A stretch of DNA of 32,793 bases. It comes from Chitinophagaceae bacterium (GTDB lineage Bacteria > Bacteroidota > Bacteroidia > Chitinophagales > Chitinophagaceae). Shown here piece after piece: positions 31,651-32,793 of this stretch (position 1 is its first letter; every line of letters starts with the position of its first letter). The notes under the pieces are model-generated. The model was not told the origin of the DNA. It did no database searches and was given only the letters and a program-made list of their open reading frames with translations. The translations under genes and the position numbers were made by a program. The stretch lies in assembly GCA_016787135.1 (NCBI GenBank), contig JAEUVK010000193.1, positions 1-32,793 of the forward strand, given 5' to 3'.

Positions 31651-32793
31651 TTATACGCCAAATGGATACGTTTCCGGTACCTGGTGACCATCGGGTTCAA
31701 TATGCAAAGGATGTAATGCCTTTGTTTCATCGAGATAAATAAAGGCGTCATACCTTAAGGGCAGAATACTCGGCACATAGTTACCGTATTGTTCATATTG
31801 CGGATTATACACCACGCCGATAGCCCGGTGGCCAATATGGTTTTCCATAAAAAGATCACCGGTAAGATCTTCCATCAGCAGCAGTTTGTTTCCGGCGCCG
31901 GCATGATGTAATAAGTACTCCCAGCTATTTTTCATGGCAGGCGGTACTTTTACCTTTTGCATAGGTGCACCCCAGCTATGACCGGCCATTACTGAACCCT
32001 GGTATGATCCGAAACCCACCAGCACTACATCCTGGGCATGATATTCCAGTCTTGCCAGTTCACCGATATTGAACATTCCTTCATTCACCATATCAGTTGC
32101 CCGTGCATCACCGATATGGGTATTGTGTTCCCATACGATCACTTTGCTTTCTTTACCATGAAATTTCAGTAACCTCGAAAGTGTGTCGGCCATGTGACGG
32201 TCCCTTACATTCCATGAGTGCGGCCCTCCCGCTATCATGGCCCGGTAATATCTTTCTGCATTTACCGTGATATGTGCATTCTGTTCTGCACTGAAAACAT
32301 TTTCATGATCGGTATTGTAAGAAGGCAGTTTGCGCTGGATCTCTTTCAGCAAATGCACTACTTCATTCTGGCATAGTTCAGGGACAAATTGCGAAGCCCT
32401 GGCATACGACTGGCCTTCATCCCTGCGATAAGGTTCAAAACAGTTATAAGCTTCTTCTGCTGTTTTCAATGCCTGGGGATCGGTCTTTTGCAGGTATTGC
32501 ATGATACTGTCCATGCTTTCCCATAAACTGTAAACATCCAACCCGTAAAACCCCACTTTTTTATTGGATGGAAGTGGGCGGTTGTGTTTTTCTAACCAGT
32601 CTGCCAGTGCAGCTATTTCCCAGTTGGCCCACATCCAGGTAGGCCAGCGGTCAAAATCCTGCAATACTTTTACAGGGCCTTTTTCACTGCTGATATAATT
32701 CTTTATATACCGGTTCAGCCGGTAACAATCAGGCCAGTCGCCTTCTACTGCGATGAAATCAAATCCTTTTTCTTCCACCAGTCGTTTGGTAAT
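31651..32793 (-). CDS. Erythromycin esterase family protein, 5' end outside the window
   Basis: The frame stays open to the window edge, so at least 380 residues of the C-terminal part are present and the start lies beyond 32793. The family's VEGDWPD, FYGLDVYSLWESM, VIWEHNTHIGDAR and GFGSYQGSV segments are all seen, with the catalytic-type His residues in HNTHIGD. In most Bacteroidota this family is a chromosomal hydrolase not shown to act on macrolides. In some genomes it is fused to a phosphoribosyltransferase domain, which cannot be checked here. The GTG-encoded Val in LVEEKGF is an internal residue and not a start. The gene leads an operon with PEBP and a membrane protein. Confidence 0.9.
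   Translation of the reverse strand: MTKRLVEEKGFDFIAVEGDWPDCYRLNRYIKNYISSEKGPVKVLQDFDRWPTWMWANWEIAALADWLEKHNRPLPSNKKVGFYGLDVYSLWESMDSIMQYLQKTDPQALKTAEEAYNCFEPYRRDEGQSYARASQFVPELCQNEVVHLLKEIQRKLPSYNTDHENVFSAEQNAHITVNAERYYRAMIAGGPHSWNVRDRHMADTLSRLLKFHGKESKVIVWEHNTHIGDARATDMVNEGMFNIGELARLEYHAQDVVLVGFGSYQGSVMAGHSWGAPMQKVKVPPAMKNSWEYLLHHAGAGNKLLLMEDLTGDLFMENHIGHRAIGVVYNPQYEQYGNYVPSILPLRYDAFIYLDETKALHPLHIEPDGHQVPETYPFGV

Noticed and set aside
31651..32793. Acquired macrolide resistance gene
   Set aside because: The family is common in Bacteroidota chromosomes, no mobile element flanks it, and the operon contains housekeeping-type stress genes.

Overview
The window looks like a chromosomal segment of a Bacteroidota bacterium, most likely Chitinophagaceae or a close relative. 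The reasons are the -33/-7 type promoters (TTG about 20 nt before TAnnTTTG), the weak Shine-Dalgarno signals, a WD40-caspase protein, MlaE/F/D-type lipid transport genes and small proteins resembling those of that family. The assignment is inference from gene content; no rRNA or marker gene is present, and I saw no tRNA, CRISPR array, transposase or prophage.

Layout. 133-5093: a large secreted WD40-repeat/caspase protein and a lipoprotein. 5196-10810: a stress block with a tandem universal stress protein, a DUF1003 protein, a membrane metal-dependent hydrolase, a convergent short DNA polymerase X without its usual PHP domain, a baeRF3-like protein and a CHAD protein. 10859-15962: a tight five-gene envelope operon with a LolA-like periplasmic protein, two FtsX/LolC-type permeases, a LolD-type ATPase and an outer-membrane beta-barrel. 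16065-19296: a dodecin, a DUF2267 protein and a P-type cation ATPase. 19392-21950: an Mla-type phospholipid transporter (permease, ATPase, MCE protein). 22096-24310, minus strand: an AraC regulator, a small membrane protein and a thioredoxin-reductase-like flavoprotein. 24311-25345: an AT-rich secreted orphan with its own promoter. 25405-26116: a holin-X-like membrane protein and a coiled-coil protein. 26117-26341: two imperfect palindromes between convergent genes. 26342-29150: divergent Na/Pi cotransporter and AI-2E family permease. 29155-32793, minus strand: OsmC, a 53-residue membrane microprotein, a cysteine-free thioredoxin-fold protein and a flavodoxin, preceded by a four-helix membrane protein, a PEBP protein and an erythromycin-esterase family protein cut by the window edge.

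How it fits together. The most notable observation is a shared promoter architecture. A 12-base pseudo-palindrome, TGAC-N4-GTCA, lies 23-24 nt upstream of a Bacteroidota -7 box in front of the Usp operon, the baeRF3 gene, the holin-X pair and the OsmC operon. Weaker copies lie before dodecin and between the Na/Pi and AI-2E genes. The box centre would sit near -41, the place where Crp/Fnr-family activators bind at class II promoters. I infer that much of the window is one stress or low-oxygen regulon whose regulator lies elsewhere. A second theme is envelope lipid or lipoprotein traffic, with two separate ABC systems (Lol-like and Mla-like) about 3.4 kb apart.
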